Counted from the first letter of the stretch, positions 1 through 8,079 are shown. The stretch is DNA of 23,002 nucleotides from Bacteriovoracaceae bacterium UBA2428 (GCA_002343545.1 DDRA01000170.1:447-23448), one strand, 5' to 3'. Notes: generated by a model from the sequence alone, not told the origin. Program-made: numbers and translations.

Positions 1-1
1 G

Positions 2-577
2 TCGGGCAGCGGCAAGACGACGCTCCTGAACCTCATCGGCTGCGTGGACCTCGCCACGCGCGGGAACGTCGTGGTGAGCGGCAAGGACACGGCCCAGCTC
101 ACGGAGCGCGAGCTCACGGACCTGCGCTTGCACCGCATCGGTTTTATCTTTCAATCCTTCAACTTGATCTCCGTGCTGAACGTCTACGACAACGTCGAGT
201 TCCCCCTCCTCTTGATGAAGGACCTCGACGCGAAGGAACGCCGGGAGCGGGTCCTCCACTTTATCCATAAAGTCGGCCTGCAAGACCACATGAAGCATCG
301 TCCGAACGAGCTTTCGGGCGGCCAGCGCCAGCGCGTCGCGATCGCGCGCGCGCTCGTCACGAAACCGCGCATCGTCCTCGCCGACGAGCCCACCGCGAAC
401 CTCGATTCGCAGACGGGCCAGAGCATCCTCGACCTCATGAAGCACATCAACGAGAGCGAAAAGACGACCTTCCTCTTTTCGACGCACGACGATCGCGTCA
501 TCCGCCAGGCCCGCCGCATCGTCAAGCTGCGCGACGGCGCGATCGAGTCGCTCGGTCTCGAAGGCCGCGCGAACTAG
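2..577 (+). CDS. ABC transporter ATP-binding protein, MacB/LolD type (5' partial)
   Basis: This is the ATPase subunit that would power the two permeases encoded just downstream. The frame is already open at the window edge, and the first visible residues form the Walker A core SGSGKTT, so only about the first 40 residues are missing. Counting from that serine, the Q-loop FQSFNLI lies near residues 50-56, the signature LSGGQRQRVAIARAL near 104-118, Walker B IVLADEPTANLDS near 124-136 and the H-loop histidine (STHDD) near 162. All catalytic motifs are intact. The spacing and wording are typical of the MacB/LolD/FtsE-like group of PF00005, which pairs with FtsX-fold permeases. The stop is 11 bp from the next start, so co-transcription is very likely. 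The substrate cannot be read from the ATPase; the context points to lipids or lipoproteins. Confidence 0.95.
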   Translation, partial: SGSGKTTLLNLIGCVDLATRGNVVVSGKDTAQLTERELTDLRLHRIGFIFQSFNLISVLNVYDNVEFPLLLMKDLDAKERRERVLHFIHKVGLQDHMKHRPNELSGGQRQRVAIARALVTKPRIVLADEPTANLDSQTGQSILDLMKHINESEKTTFLFSTHDDRVIRQARRIVKLRDGAIESLGLEGRAN

Positions 578-588
578 GGGAGCCTGGG

Positions 589-2682
589 ATGCTACTTTGG
601 AAGCTCGCGTTCCGTAACCTCTTCGTCCACCGCCTCAAAACGGCGGTGACGGGGCTTATCATCGTCTTCGGCACGACGCTCGCGATCGTGGGCAACGCCG
701 TGGTCGACGCCATCTCGGGCGGCATGCAGAAGAGCCTCACGAACAGCATCACGGGCGATTTGCAGATCTACGCGGGCGACGCGCCCGAGAAGATCGCCGT
801 GCTCGGCGGCTTCGACGGCAACATGCCCGACATCGGCCACCTGAACGACTTCCGCAAGGTGAAAGACGCGCTCACCGCGAAAGTGCCGAACGTGCGCGAC
901 GTCATCCCGATGGGGATCAGCCAGGCCTTCTTCAACCCCGGCAACATCCTCGACCTCAAGCTCGCCGAGTTGCGCAAGACTTTCTACGAGAACCCGAGGC
1001 CGGTGGAGCGCCTCCAGACGCAGAAAGAGCACCTCGTCGAGATCGTACGCGACATCGAGCGCAGCCGCCGCGAGAACGCCGAGCTCCTGGGGAGCATCTA
1101 CGGCGGCGAGGAGCTCTTCAAGACGGCGCCGGCCGACATCGAGCGAGCCCTTTCGCCCGCATTCTGGGCGAACTTCGACGCCCACTTCGAGGAACGCGTC
1201 GAGTTCCTGGCGAACCGCATGGCGCCCCTCATCTTCGACGATAACCAGCTCTTCCTGAGCTACATCGGCACCGTGCCCGAGCTCTTTCGCGACTCCTTCT
1301 CGCAGTTCGAGATCGCGAAGGGCGAAATGATCCCCGAGGGGGCGCGCGGATTCCTGTTCAGCGATTACATCTACGAGAACCAGGTCAAACACCGCGTGGC
1401 CCGGCGCCTCGACCAGATCAAAAAGCAGATCGATAAGGAAAAGCGCACGATCAAGGACACGAAGGAGCTCCAGGACCGCGTCGCGGCGAACGTCGCGCAG
1501 GCCGCCGAGGTCTACAACCAACTCGACCCGGCGCGGGGCCGCGAGCTCGCCCCCAAGCTCCGCGACTTCCTCAAGTCCGAAAAAACGACGATCGCGGAAC
1601 TCGTGCAGGAGTTCCTCGCCACGACCGACGAGAACTTCGCGTCCCACTACGAGTTCTTCTACGCCGAGATCGCGCCCCACATCCTTCTCTACAAGGTCAA
1701 AGTCGGCGATGTCTTCCCGCTTACGGCCTTCACGAAGTCGGGCTATTCGTCTTCGACGAACGTCAAGGTTTACGGCACTTATCGTTTTAAGAGCTTCGAG
1801 AGTTCCCCGCTCGCTTCGAGCTTCAACATCCTCGACATGGTCTCCTTCCGCACGCTCTTTGGTTTCATGACCGAAGCGCGACGCCAAGAAACGGCCGACA
1901 TCGACCGCGAAATGGGTGCCGCCGATGTGGGCCGCGACGACATCGAATCCCTCTTCGGGGGCGGAGCCACCGTCGTCCAGGAAGCCCGCGGCGAAGCAAA
2001 AGCGCTCCGGAGCCTGGGCCAAGAAAAGTTCGGACGCATCGATGCCGTCCGACGCGACGCCGACACCAAGTATTCCCGCGAAGAGATGGAAAATGGCGTC
2101 TTCATGAACGCCGCCGTCTTGCTCAAGGATTCCGCCCGGCTCGACTCGACGCTCGACGAGATCCGCAAGGTCTCGACCGACGACGGTCTCGGGATCCAGG
2201 CCACGGGTTGGCGCGAGGCCGCCGGCGGCGTGGGACAGCTCACCGTGATCGTGCGTGGGGTGCTCTACCTCTTCGTGATCGTCATCTTCGGCGTGGCGAC
2301 CTTCATCATCATGAACTCGATGCTCATGGCGACGCTCGAGCGTGCCCGCGAGATCGGCACGATGCGCGCGATCGGGGCCCAGCGTTCCTTCCTCATGGGG
2401 CTCTTCCTGCGCGAGACCTTCGTGCTGAGCTTCCTCTTCGGACTCGTTGGGACCCTGATCGGCGTGGGCATCGTGCTCGCCGTCGGCGCGCAGGGCATCC
2501 CCTCGATGGGCGACGTGACGACCTTCTTCTTCTCGGGCGACCGGCTTTACCTGAGCGTGAACCCGCTCCACATCTTGATCGTCTTCGGCTGCATGACCCT
2601 CGTCGCCGTCGTTTCGACCCAATACCCGGCCTGGCGCGCGATGCGAATCTCGCCGCTCGAAGCCATGCAGCAGAGCGAGTGA
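589..2682 (+). CDS. ABC transporter permease, FtsX/MacB fold, with enlarged extracytoplasmic domain
   Basis: This 697-residue inner-membrane permease has the FtsX plan: one N-terminal membrane helix (about 19-40), a long extracytoplasmic part, then three C-terminal helices (about 555-580, 603-633, 660-680). The cytoplasmic segment REIGTMRAIGAQRSFL (586-601) is the usual FtsX coupling region, and the end RISPLEAMQ is also characteristic. Its partner permease and most relatives are about 400-450 residues. The extra length is a mostly helical, charged stretch at about 122-360 and a second acidic one at about 425-500, on either side of a recognisable MacB_PCD core (VKVGDVFPL near 371-379). The start follows a GGGGAG-like ribosome site. 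The next gene starts 10 bp after the stop. It is probably a heterodimer partner of that gene. The family call is firm; the role of the insertions is unknown. Confidence 0.93.
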   Translation: MLLWKLAFRNLFVHRLKTAVTGLIIVFGTTLAIVGNAVVDAISGGMQKSLTNSITGDLQIYAGDAPEKIAVLGGFDGNMPDIGHLNDFRKVKDALTAKVPNVRDVIPMGISQAFFNPGNILDLKLAELRKTFYENPRPVERLQTQKEHLVEIVRDIERSRRENAELLGSIYGGEELFKTAPADIERALSPAFWANFDAHFEERVEFLANRMAPLIFDDNQLFLSYIGTVPELFRDSFSQFEIAKGEMIPEGARGFLFSDYIYENQVKHRVARRLDQIKKQIDKEKRTIKDTKELQDRVAANVAQAAEVYNQLDPARGRELAPKLRDFLKSEKTTIAELVQEFLATTDENFASHYEFFYAEIAPHILLYKVKVGDVFPLTAFTKSGYSSSTNVKVYGTYRFKSFESSPLASSFNILDMVSFRTLFGFMTEARRQETADIDREMGAADVGRDDIESLFGGGATVVQEARGEAKALRSLGQEKFGRIDAVRRDADTKYSREEMENGVFMNAAVLLKDSARLDSTLDEIRKVSTDDGLGIQATGWREAAGGVGQLTVIVRGVLYLFVIVIFGVATFIIMNSMLMATLERAREIGTMRAIGAQRSFLMGLFLRETFVLSFLFGLVGTLIGVGIVLAVGAQGIPSMGDVTTFFFSGDRLYLSVNPLHILIVFGCMTLVAVVSTQYPAWRAMRISPLEAMQQSE

Positions 2683-2692
2683 GGAATCCGAA

Positions 2693-4051
2693 ATGAGCCA
2701 ACTCTTCACCATCGCCCGCCGCAACCTCATCAGCCACCGCGGACGCACGCTCATCCTGGGCGGCGCGATCGCGCTCGTCACTTGTCTCATGGTCTTCATG
2801 ATGGCCCTCACCCGCGGCATCAAGGCCCGTATGATCGAGAACGCCACGGCTCTCTCAACGGGGCACGTGAACGTAGGTGGTTTTCTCAAGATCAGCCAAA
2901 GTTCGGCCGCGCCGATCGTCACGCAAGCCGCGCGCGTGCGCGAGCTCCTTGCGCGCGAAGTTCCCGAGGCCACCCTCATCGTGGACCGCGTGCGGGCCTA
3001 CGGCAAGATCATCTCGGATACGAACTCGATCATGGTGCCCATCACGGGCATCAACATGGCCACGGAAAAGCGCATCCTGGGCGGGCTCAACCTGGCCCGC
3101 GTGCGCGACTACGTGGAGGCCTACGCCCCCGCCCCGGGCGCCCCGGAAGCCGAAGGGAGCATGGCCGACCTCGAGCAACGCGGCGGTCTCGCGATCTTCG
3201 CTTCGCACGCCCGCAAGCTCAAGGCCCGCGTGGGCGACGTCGTGACCGTCTCGATGCCGACCTACCGCAACGTCTACAACACGAAGGACGTGCGCATCGC
3301 CGCCATCCTGCAGGACCTCGGCATGATCTCGAGCTTCACCATGTTCATGCACCACGAAGACGTGCGCGAGATCTACGACATGGCGGCCGACACGACGAGC
3401 GTCTTCCAGATCTACCTGCCTTCGCTCGACGCCGTGCCCGCCGTCGAGGACCGCCTCCGCAAAGCACTCTCCGCCGCGAGCTTTACGCTCATGGACAAGG
3501 ACGCGAACCCCTACTGGATGAAGTTCGAACGCGTGGCCGGCGAGTCCTGGACGGGCCAACGTCTCGACCTCACGAACTGGGAAGACGAGACTTCGTTCCT
3601 CAAGTGGGTCCTGGATATCTTCAACGCGCTCACCTTCGCCCTCACTTTCGTGTTGATGGTCATCATCGTGATTGGCCTCATGAACAACATGTGGATGGCC
3701 ATCCGGGAGCGTACCTCGGAGATCGGCACGATGCGCGCCGTGGGGCTGCAGCGGCGGGGCGTGCTCGTCATGTTCCTGCTCGAATCGCTCCTGCTCGCGA
3801 CGGCGAGCGTCGGGATCGGCATTGTGGCCGGCTCGCTGCTCGCCACGGGCGTCGCTGCCCTCGAGATCCCGATCCGATCGGACGCCTTCGTCATGTTCTT
3901 CATGTCGAACTCGCTCTGGCTCCAGGTCGGCGCGGGCGACCTGGCCTTCACCTTCGTCCTGCTCTCGACCTTGCTCATGGTGGGCGCGCTGCTGCCCGCC
4001 TACCGCGCGAGCAAGCTCGAACCCATCACGGCGATTAACCACGTCAATTAA
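2693..4051 (+). CDS. ABC transporter permease, FtsX/MacB fold
   Basis: This 452-residue FtsX-type permease is the second one in the cassette. Membrane helix 1 spans about residues 20-40, an extracytoplasmic domain of ordinary size covers about 41-305, and three C-terminal helices lie near 308-332, 355-385 and 415-437. The coupling loop RTSEIGTMRAVGLQRRGVL (340-358) closely matches that of the preceding gene (REIGTMRAIGAQRSFL), and the protein ends in the familiar YRASKLEPITAI. The periplasmic part keeps the short core RVGDVVTVSMP (179-189) but lacks the long helical inserts of its partner. A GAGGAA ribosome site sits just before the ATG. With the ATPase and the LolA-like protein it resembles LolCDE in logic, but the gene set differs and I would not call it LolC or LolE. 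Confidence 0.93.
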   Translation: MSQLFTIARRNLISHRGRTLILGGAIALVTCLMVFMMALTRGIKARMIENATALSTGHVNVGGFLKISQSSAAPIVTQAARVRELLAREVPEATLIVDRVRAYGKIISDTNSIMVPITGINMATEKRILGGLNLARVRDYVEAYAPAPGAPEAEGSMADLEQRGGLAIFASHARKLKARVGDVVTVSMPTYRNVYNTKDVRIAAILQDLGMISSFTMFMHHEDVREIYDMAADTTSVFQIYLPSLDAVPAVEDRLRKALSAASFTLMDKDANPYWMKFERVAGESWTGQRLDLTNWEDETSFLKWVLDIFNALTFALTFVLMVIIVIGLMNNMWMAIRERTSEIGTMRAVGLQRRGVLVMFLLESLLLATASVGIGIVAGSLLATGVAALEIPIRSDAFVMFFMSNSLWLQVGAGDLAFTFVLLSTLLMVGALLPAYRASKLEPITAINHVN

Positions 4052-4082
4052 ACGCGGGCGCGACCCGCAGGAAGGACCGAAC

Positions 4083-4865
4083 ATGAAACGCCCGCTCAAG
4101 ATCCTCGGACTCGCGGCCCTCGCCGCGTTCTCCGCTCCCGTGGCCCGCGCCGCCCTCTCCGAGAAGGACGCGCTCGAGCTCGTGAAGCTCGTCGACGAGA
4201 AGCAACGCAACTCGGGCGATTACGCCTCGCTTTGCTTCGTCAAGGAAACCGAACGCAAGAAGGAGCCCAAGGTCTTCCAGGCCATGGTCTATCGCCGCGA
4301 CGCCGACGACAAGTTCATGATCCTCTTCACCAAGCCCAAAGAGGAGGCCGGCAAGGGTTACCTCAAGATCGACAAGAACCTGTGGATGTACGACCCCTCC
4401 ACGGGCAAGTGGGAGCGCAAGACGGAGCGCGAGCGCATCGGCGGCACGAACTCGCGGCGCTCGGATTTCGACGAATCGCGTCTCGTCGAGGAGTACGACA
4501 TCAAGGTCGACGGCGAAGGCACGCTCGGCAACTTTAAGGTGCACAAACTCAAGCTCACCGCGAAGAAGGGCAAAGACGTCGCCTACCCCGTGCTGGGCCT
4601 CTGGATCGACCAGGCCGACAAGAACGTGCTCAAGCGCGAGGAGTTCTCGCTCTCGGGCAAGCTCATGCGCACGACCTTCTACCCGAAGTGGACCAAGAAG
4701 TTCAGCGAGTCCAAGAAGGCCGACGTCTGGATCCCCGAAGAGATGCGTATTTTCGACGAGCTCGAGAAGGGCAACTCGACGGTCGTCACGATCAAGGAAA
4801 CCGACCTCAAGCCCCTCGATGCCAACATCTTCACCAAAGCCTGGATCGAATCCAAGAGTAAATAG
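4083..4865 (+). CDS. LolA-like outer membrane lipoprotein-sorting protein (PF17131 type)
   Basis: This is a 260-residue periplasmic protein with a signal peptide (KRPLKIL, hydrophobic core, cleavage after AxA near 22-23). The central block GYLKIDKNLWMYDPST (92-107), followed by a basic stretch and SDFDESRL (117-124), is the hallmark of the LolA_like family annotated as outer membrane lipoprotein-sorting protein. The fold is an open beta-barrel that holds lipid or lipidated cargo in transit. The length fits the family. I chose the ATG at 4083 because it begins the signal peptide; the longer open frame upstream overlaps the permease. In other genomes this family sits next to MMPL/RND or FtsX-type ABC exporters and an outer-membrane protein, as here. 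A role as periplasmic carrier for the ABC cassette is inferred. Confidence 0.9.
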   Translation: MKRPLKILGLAALAAFSAPVARAALSEKDALELVKLVDEKQRNSGDYASLCFVKETERKKEPKVFQAMVYRRDADDKFMILFTKPKEEAGKGYLKIDKNLWMYDPSTGKWERKTERERIGGTNSRRSDFDESRLVEEYDIKVDGEGTLGNFKVHKLKLTAKKGKDVAYPVLGLWIDQADKNVLKREEFSLSGKLMRTTFYPKWTKKFSESKKADVWIPEEMRIFDELEKGNSTVVTIKETDLKPLDANIFTKAWIESKSK

Positions 4866-4867
4866 GG

Positions 4868-6139
4868 ATGACCATGACGAAGATTAAGCTGCAGTCCCTG
4901 ACTTACGCGCTTCTCGTGGCGAGCCTTCCGGCCTCCGCGCAGGATGCGGCTCCGCAACCCGCCCCGCCGACTACCGAAGCCGAAGGTGGCACGAGCGAGG
5001 ATTTCGAGCGCGGGTTCGGCGCCGAAGGCGGGATGTCGGAGGCCGACAAGGGCACGACCGACGCGGACCGACTCAAGATCGGCGGCACGCTCGCCGCGGA
5101 TCTCTACGTCTTCGGCACCCGGGATCGCGACTACCTCAAGAACCTCAACACGCTTTGGGTCTACGCCGACGCGCAGCTACGCGAGGACGTGCGGGCCTTC
5201 GCCAAGTTCCGTGGCGTCGTCGATGCCCTCCCGACGGGCGGCGCGGTCGGCGCCAGCATCCCGGCCGCGCGCTCCGACGTCGAGGAGCTCAAGCTCATGT
5301 TTAACGCCGGCAAGGCCGTCTTCTTCACGGCCGGCCGCCAGAAGATCAAATGGGGCGCGGGTAAGTTCTGGAATCCGACCGACGTCATGAACTCCGCGCG
5401 CCGCGACCTGCGCTACACGGACGACCGGCGCTCGGGTATGGACCTGCTCAAGACCCACGTGCCGGTAGGCCCGGCGAATTTTTACCTCGTGCAAGGTTTC
5501 AACGGCGCCACCCGCGTGAACGAGATCGCGCACGCCGCGCGCGTCGAAGTTCCGTGGAGTTCGGGCGAGGCTTCGCTCAGCGTGGCCAAGCGCCGCGGCG
5601 AGAACACCGTGCTCGGCGCCGACCTCTCCTTTGCCGTGTGGGATCTCGATCTGCACGCCGAAGTCGCGGGCTCGAGCCCTTCGAATCAACTTCGCTTCGG
5701 CCCCACGGGCCCCGTCGCCACGAACGGAACGCACGTGAGCTGGGTCGCGGGCGCGAGCTACGAGCTCCCGTACGGCGACAACGACTCGCTTAGCCTTATC
5801 GTCGAGTACTTCCGCAACGGCGACGGCTACGCCAAGGCCGACTACGCTTGGCCGATCGCGAACGGGGCCTACGCCCCCTACTACCTCGCCAAACAGTACC
5901 TGCTCGCGATGCTGCTCGTGCCGACGCCTGGCTCGTGGAACGACACGACCTTCAGTCTGCTCAACCTCTTTAACCTCGAGGACGGCAGCGCCTACACCAA
6001 GTTCACGACGGGCTTCAGCTTCCTGCGCGACCTCACCTGGCAGATCGGCGCGAGCCTCAACTACGGCAAGTCCGACGGCGAGCTCCGCTTCGGCGGCCAA
6101 CGCTACGGCCTCGAAACCCGCCTCCTCGCCAATTTCTAA
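4868..6139 (+). CDS. Predicted outer-membrane beta-barrel protein of the LolA-like/ABC cassette
   Basis: This 423-residue protein has an N-terminal signal peptide ending in PASAQ (about residue 25), a low-complexity acidic Pro/Ala/Glu linker (26-66), then alternating amphipathic strands to a terminal Phe (LLANF), the usual outer-membrane assembly signal. The segment FFTAGRQKIKWGAGKFWNPT (152-171) resembles the GRQ...WG...NP strand-turn of DUF1302-like and related porin-type proteins that accompany LolA_like genes. It begins 2 bp after the LolA-like stop. A second in-frame ATG at 4874 has a better-spaced AGGG and gives MTKIKLQS; either could be the start. The likely role is the outer-membrane end of the transport route, which is inference from context. 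The exact family is uncertain. Confidence 0.82.
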   Translation: MTMTKIKLQSLTYALLVASLPASAQDAAPQPAPPTTEAEGGTSEDFERGFGAEGGMSEADKGTTDADRLKIGGTLAADLYVFGTRDRDYLKNLNTLWVYADAQLREDVRAFAKFRGVVDALPTGGAVGASIPAARSDVEELKLMFNAGKAVFFTAGRQKIKWGAGKFWNPTDVMNSARRDLRYTDDRRSGMDLLKTHVPVGPANFYLVQGFNGATRVNEIAHAARVEVPWSSGEASLSVAKRRGENTVLGADLSFAVWDLDLHAEVAGSSPSNQLRFGPTGPVATNGTHVSWVAGASYELPYGDNDSLSLIVEYFRNGDGYAKADYAWPIANGAYAPYYLAKQYLLAMLLVPTPGSWNDTTFSLLNLFNLEDGSAYTKFTTGFSFLRDLTWQIGASLNYGKSDGELRFGGQRYGLETRLLANF

Positions 6140-6150
6140 AAGGAGCGTTC

Positions 6151-6795
6151 ATGTCTGACGCCACCTTGGCCTTGCTCTTGGGACTCGGGGCTTTGACCAC
6201 GGTGATCGTGATCGTCGTGGTGGCGTTGTCGCGGGGACGCGGCGACCTCCGCTATTTTGAGACGCATTCCATCGCCGAGTTTCGTCGGGACGTGGCCTTC
6301 ATAGATCTCGCGAGCGCGGACTACGATTTCTTCGCCCTCCATCCCATCGCGGAGTGGTCGCGCACGGAACTCCTCCTCTTGAACGAGGCGAAGACCAGCG
6401 TTGGCCGTTACCTGCGCCCGGCCATTGGGCTCTGGATGAACTTCGAACTCAACGGGCAGGCTTACGTCGTGCGCTTTCCGAAGTATGAAGTCGGCACGAA
6501 GCTCTTGGACGAGAGAGAAACCTTACTTGCGACGGCCGCGCGGGAGTCGATGGGATCGGACGGTATCCGGGTGGACTTCGCGGATGGCTCGCGACTCCAC
6601 GCTCGGCCACCCAAGCCGGAAACGGCGAGCATCTTCAAGGCCCCCCGCATGAATTGGCTCGATGCGAGCGGCCACATCGTGGCGCGCACGCTTCACGTGA
6701 GCGGCAAACGCGCCTCGAACGTTTACGTCTTCGCCCTCCGCAAAGACATCACGCCGATGCAACGCCTGGCCGTCTTCGCCTACTTCGCAAGCTAG
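6151..6795 (+). CDS. Membrane-anchored protein of unknown function
   Basis: This 214-residue protein has one strong N-terminal membrane helix (about 6-27) followed by basic RGRG, so the remainder is predicted to be cytoplasmic by the positive-inside rule. The soluble part is mixed alpha/beta and contains an aromatic-rich patch (DYDFFALHPIAEWS, 57-70) and a central strand region with WMNFELNGQAYVVRFP (95-110). I do not recognise a family. An AAGGAG ribosome site lies 7 nt before the ATG, and the gene starts 11 bp after the outer-membrane protein gene, so it is probably the last gene of the transporter operon. The repeat element begins right at its stop codon. Real gene status rests on spacing, ribosome site and codon use. 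Confidence 0.75.
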   Translation: MSDATLALLLGLGALTTVIVIVVVALSRGRGDLRYFETHSIAEFRRDVAFIDLASADYDFFALHPIAEWSRTELLLLNEAKTSVGRYLRPAIGLWMNFELNGQAYVVRFPKYEVGTKLLDERETLLATAARESMGSDGIRVDFADGSRLHARPPKPETASIFKAPRMNWLDASGHIVARTLHVSGKRASNVYVFALRKDITPMQRLAVFAYFAS

Positions 6796-6816
6796 GTCCG
6801 GCTAGGCGTCAGGCAT

Positions 6817-6864
6817 TTTTTCGTGTCGCAACTGCGTCATTTAACGCGTGTGCGACACGAAAAA
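6817..6864. repeat. Perfect 14-bp inverted repeat (hairpin)
   Basis: TTTTTCGTGTCGCA (6817-6830) is perfectly complementary to TGCGACACGAAAAA (6851-6864), with a 20-nt loop. Inside the loop GCGT (6833-6836) and ACGC (6844-6847) extend the pairing after a 3-by-3 mismatch. The T-run is on the 5' side and the A-run on the 3' side, the reverse of a normal intrinsic terminator read in either direction, so termination is not the obvious role. Confidence 0.85.
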
Positions 6865-6866
6865 GC

Positions 6867-6908
6867 GCCGGGGGCGCCTAGCCGGGGGCGCCTAGCCGGG
6901 GGCGCCTA
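6867..6908. repeat. Three perfect 14-bp tandem repeats
   Basis: The unit GCCGGGGGCGCCTA occurs at 6867-6880, 6881-6894 and 6895-6908 with no mismatch. Each unit contains GGCGCC, itself a palindrome. Perfect identity suggests recent slippage or maintained function. Confidence 0.92.
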
Positions 6909-7001
6909 GCCTGACGCCTCCTTCGCTGCGGTTTGTCGATGCTGCATTCTTCGTGGGGAGCGGGCTAGGCGAGACGAAAACGGAACCGTAGAATCGGCGC
7001 C

Positions 7002-8042
7002 ATGAAAGCTAAAGCTTACGCCGCCCAGAGTGCCACTTCTCCCCTGGCCCCGACCGAGATCGAGCGCCGCAAGCCGCGGCCCGACGACGTCGTCATCGAG
7101 ATCGCTTACTGCGGGATCTGTCACTCCGACATCCACACGGCGCGCGGCGAGTGGGGCCCGACGCACTACCCCTGCGTGCCCGGCCACGAGATCGTGGGCC
7201 GCGTCGTGGAGACCGGCAAGAAGGTGAAGCGCTTCAAGGTCGGCGACCTCGCCGGCGTCGGCTGCTTCGTGGACTCTTGCGGCAAGTGCACGCACTGCAA
7301 ATCGCACGAACAGCAGTTCTGCCTGAAGGGCGCCGCCTTCACCTACAACGGCACCGAACTCGACGGCAAGACCCCCACCTACGGCGGTTACGCTTCGCAC
7401 ATCGTCGTGCGCGACGGCTACGCGCTCAAGATCAAAAAAGGCCAGCCCCTCGAGCGCATCGCGCCGCTGCTTTGCGCCGGCATCACGACCTACGCCCCGC
7501 TCAAGCGCTTCGGCACGAAGAAAGGCAGCAAGGTCGGCGTCGTGGGTCTGGGCGGTCTCGGCCACATGGCCGTCAAACTCGCCAAGGCCATGGGCGCCGA
7601 AGTCACGGTCTTCAGCACCTCGCCGAACAAGGAAGCCGACGCCAAGAAGCTCGGCGCCAAGCACTTCGTCATCACGCGCGATCCGCAAAACTTCGCGAAG
7701 GTCGCGGGCAAACTCGACCTCATCGTGAACACGGTCTCGGCCAAGCACGACTTCAGCCCCTACCTCGGCGCGCTCAAGCACGCCGGCACGATGGCGCTCG
7801 TGGGCGCCTCGCCCGAACCCAACGAAGTCGCCGCCTTCGGCCTCATCTTCGGCCAGAAGAAGATCGCGGGCTCGCTCATCGGCGGTATCAAGGAAACGCA
7901 GGAGATGCTCGATTTCTGCGCCCGCAAGAAGGTTTTCTCGGACGTCGAGCTCATCTCGGCTTCGCAGATCAACGACGCCTACGAGCGTACGATCAAGGGC
8001 CAGGTCAAGTACCGCTTCGTGGTCGACACGAAGACGCTCTAA
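7002..8042 (+). CDS. Zinc-dependent NADP(H) alcohol dehydrogenase/aldehyde reductase, YahK/CAD type
   Basis: This 346-residue medium-chain dehydrogenase has an N-terminal GroES-like domain and a Rossmann domain. Catalytic zinc ligands are C40 (in YCGICHSDIH), H62-E63 (PGHEIVGRVVE) and C158 (LLCAGITTY). Structural zinc is held by C93, C96, C99 and C107. The nucleotide loop GLGGLG is at 182-187, and STSPNK (205-210) at the end of the next strand suits NADP(H). It reads closely like Escherichia coli YahK along its whole length (for example YPCVPGHEIVGRVV, IGGIKETQEMLDFCA, VKYRFVVD). It should interconvert a broad range of aldehydes and primary alcohols in the cytoplasm. It stands alone, with no Shine-Dalgarno sequence. 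A TAGAAT box at 6989-6994 lies 7 nt before the ATG, so the message may be leaderless. The substrate is unknown. Confidence 0.95.
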   Translation: MKAKAYAAQSATSPLAPTEIERRKPRPDDVVIEIAYCGICHSDIHTARGEWGPTHYPCVPGHEIVGRVVETGKKVKRFKVGDLAGVGCFVDSCGKCTHCKSHEQQFCLKGAAFTYNGTELDGKTPTYGGYASHIVVRDGYALKIKKGQPLERIAPLLCAGITTYAPLKRFGTKKGSKVGVVGLGGLGHMAVKLAKAMGAEVTVFSTSPNKEADAKKLGAKHFVITRDPQNFAKVAGKLDLIVNTVSAKHDFSPYLGALKHAGTMALVGASPEPNEVAAFGLIFGQKKIAGSLIGGIKETQEMLDFCARKKVFSDVELISASQINDAYERTIKGQVKYRFVVDTKTL

Positions 8043-8057
8043 GCCGAACCCGTCGGG

Positions 8058-8079
8058 CGGCGCGCACCGTTTCGCGCCG
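8058..8079 (+). terminator. GC-rich hairpin after the dehydrogenase gene
   Basis: CGGCGCG (8058-8064) pairs with CGCGCCG (8073-8079) around an 8-nt loop, 15 bp after the stop at 8042. There is no T-run, so it is at best a weak or factor-dependent terminator. Confidence 0.35.

Larger units (their letters stand above)
6804..6919. repeat. Composite repeat element with outer inverted repeat
   Basis: The outer arms are AGGCGTCAGGC (6804-6814) and its perfect reverse complement GCCTGACGCCT (6909-6919). Between them lie a long perfect hairpin and three 14-bp tandem units, described separately. The 9-mer GGCTAGGCG occurs at 6800-6808 and 6963-6971. Its reverse complement occurs at 6875-6883, 6889-6897 and 6903-6911, so left and right copies can pair in several registers. 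It lies between two genes and includes no open frame of note. It resembles REP/MITE-like intergenic elements in layout only; I know no named family that matches. Confidence 0.7.

Noticed and set aside
592..2979. A 795-codon open frame antisense to the first permease gene
   Set aside because: High G+C sequence leaves few stops in this antisense frame. The translation is Arg/Glu/His-rich with no domain, while the plus-strand protein has clear FtsX motifs.
4083..4865. Naming the first operon LolCDE/LolA
   Set aside because: The LolA-like protein belongs to the PF17131-type group, not classical LolA, and the operon contains a barrel and an enlarged permease, so the housekeeping names are not justified.
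6817..6864. The long hairpin as an intrinsic terminator of the transporter operon
   Set aside because: The T-run precedes and the A-run follows the stem on both readings, the opposite of a terminator, so it was kept as a repeat.
6867..6908. Tandem repeats as a CRISPR array
   Set aside because: The 14-bp units are directly adjacent, with no spacers and no cas genes.
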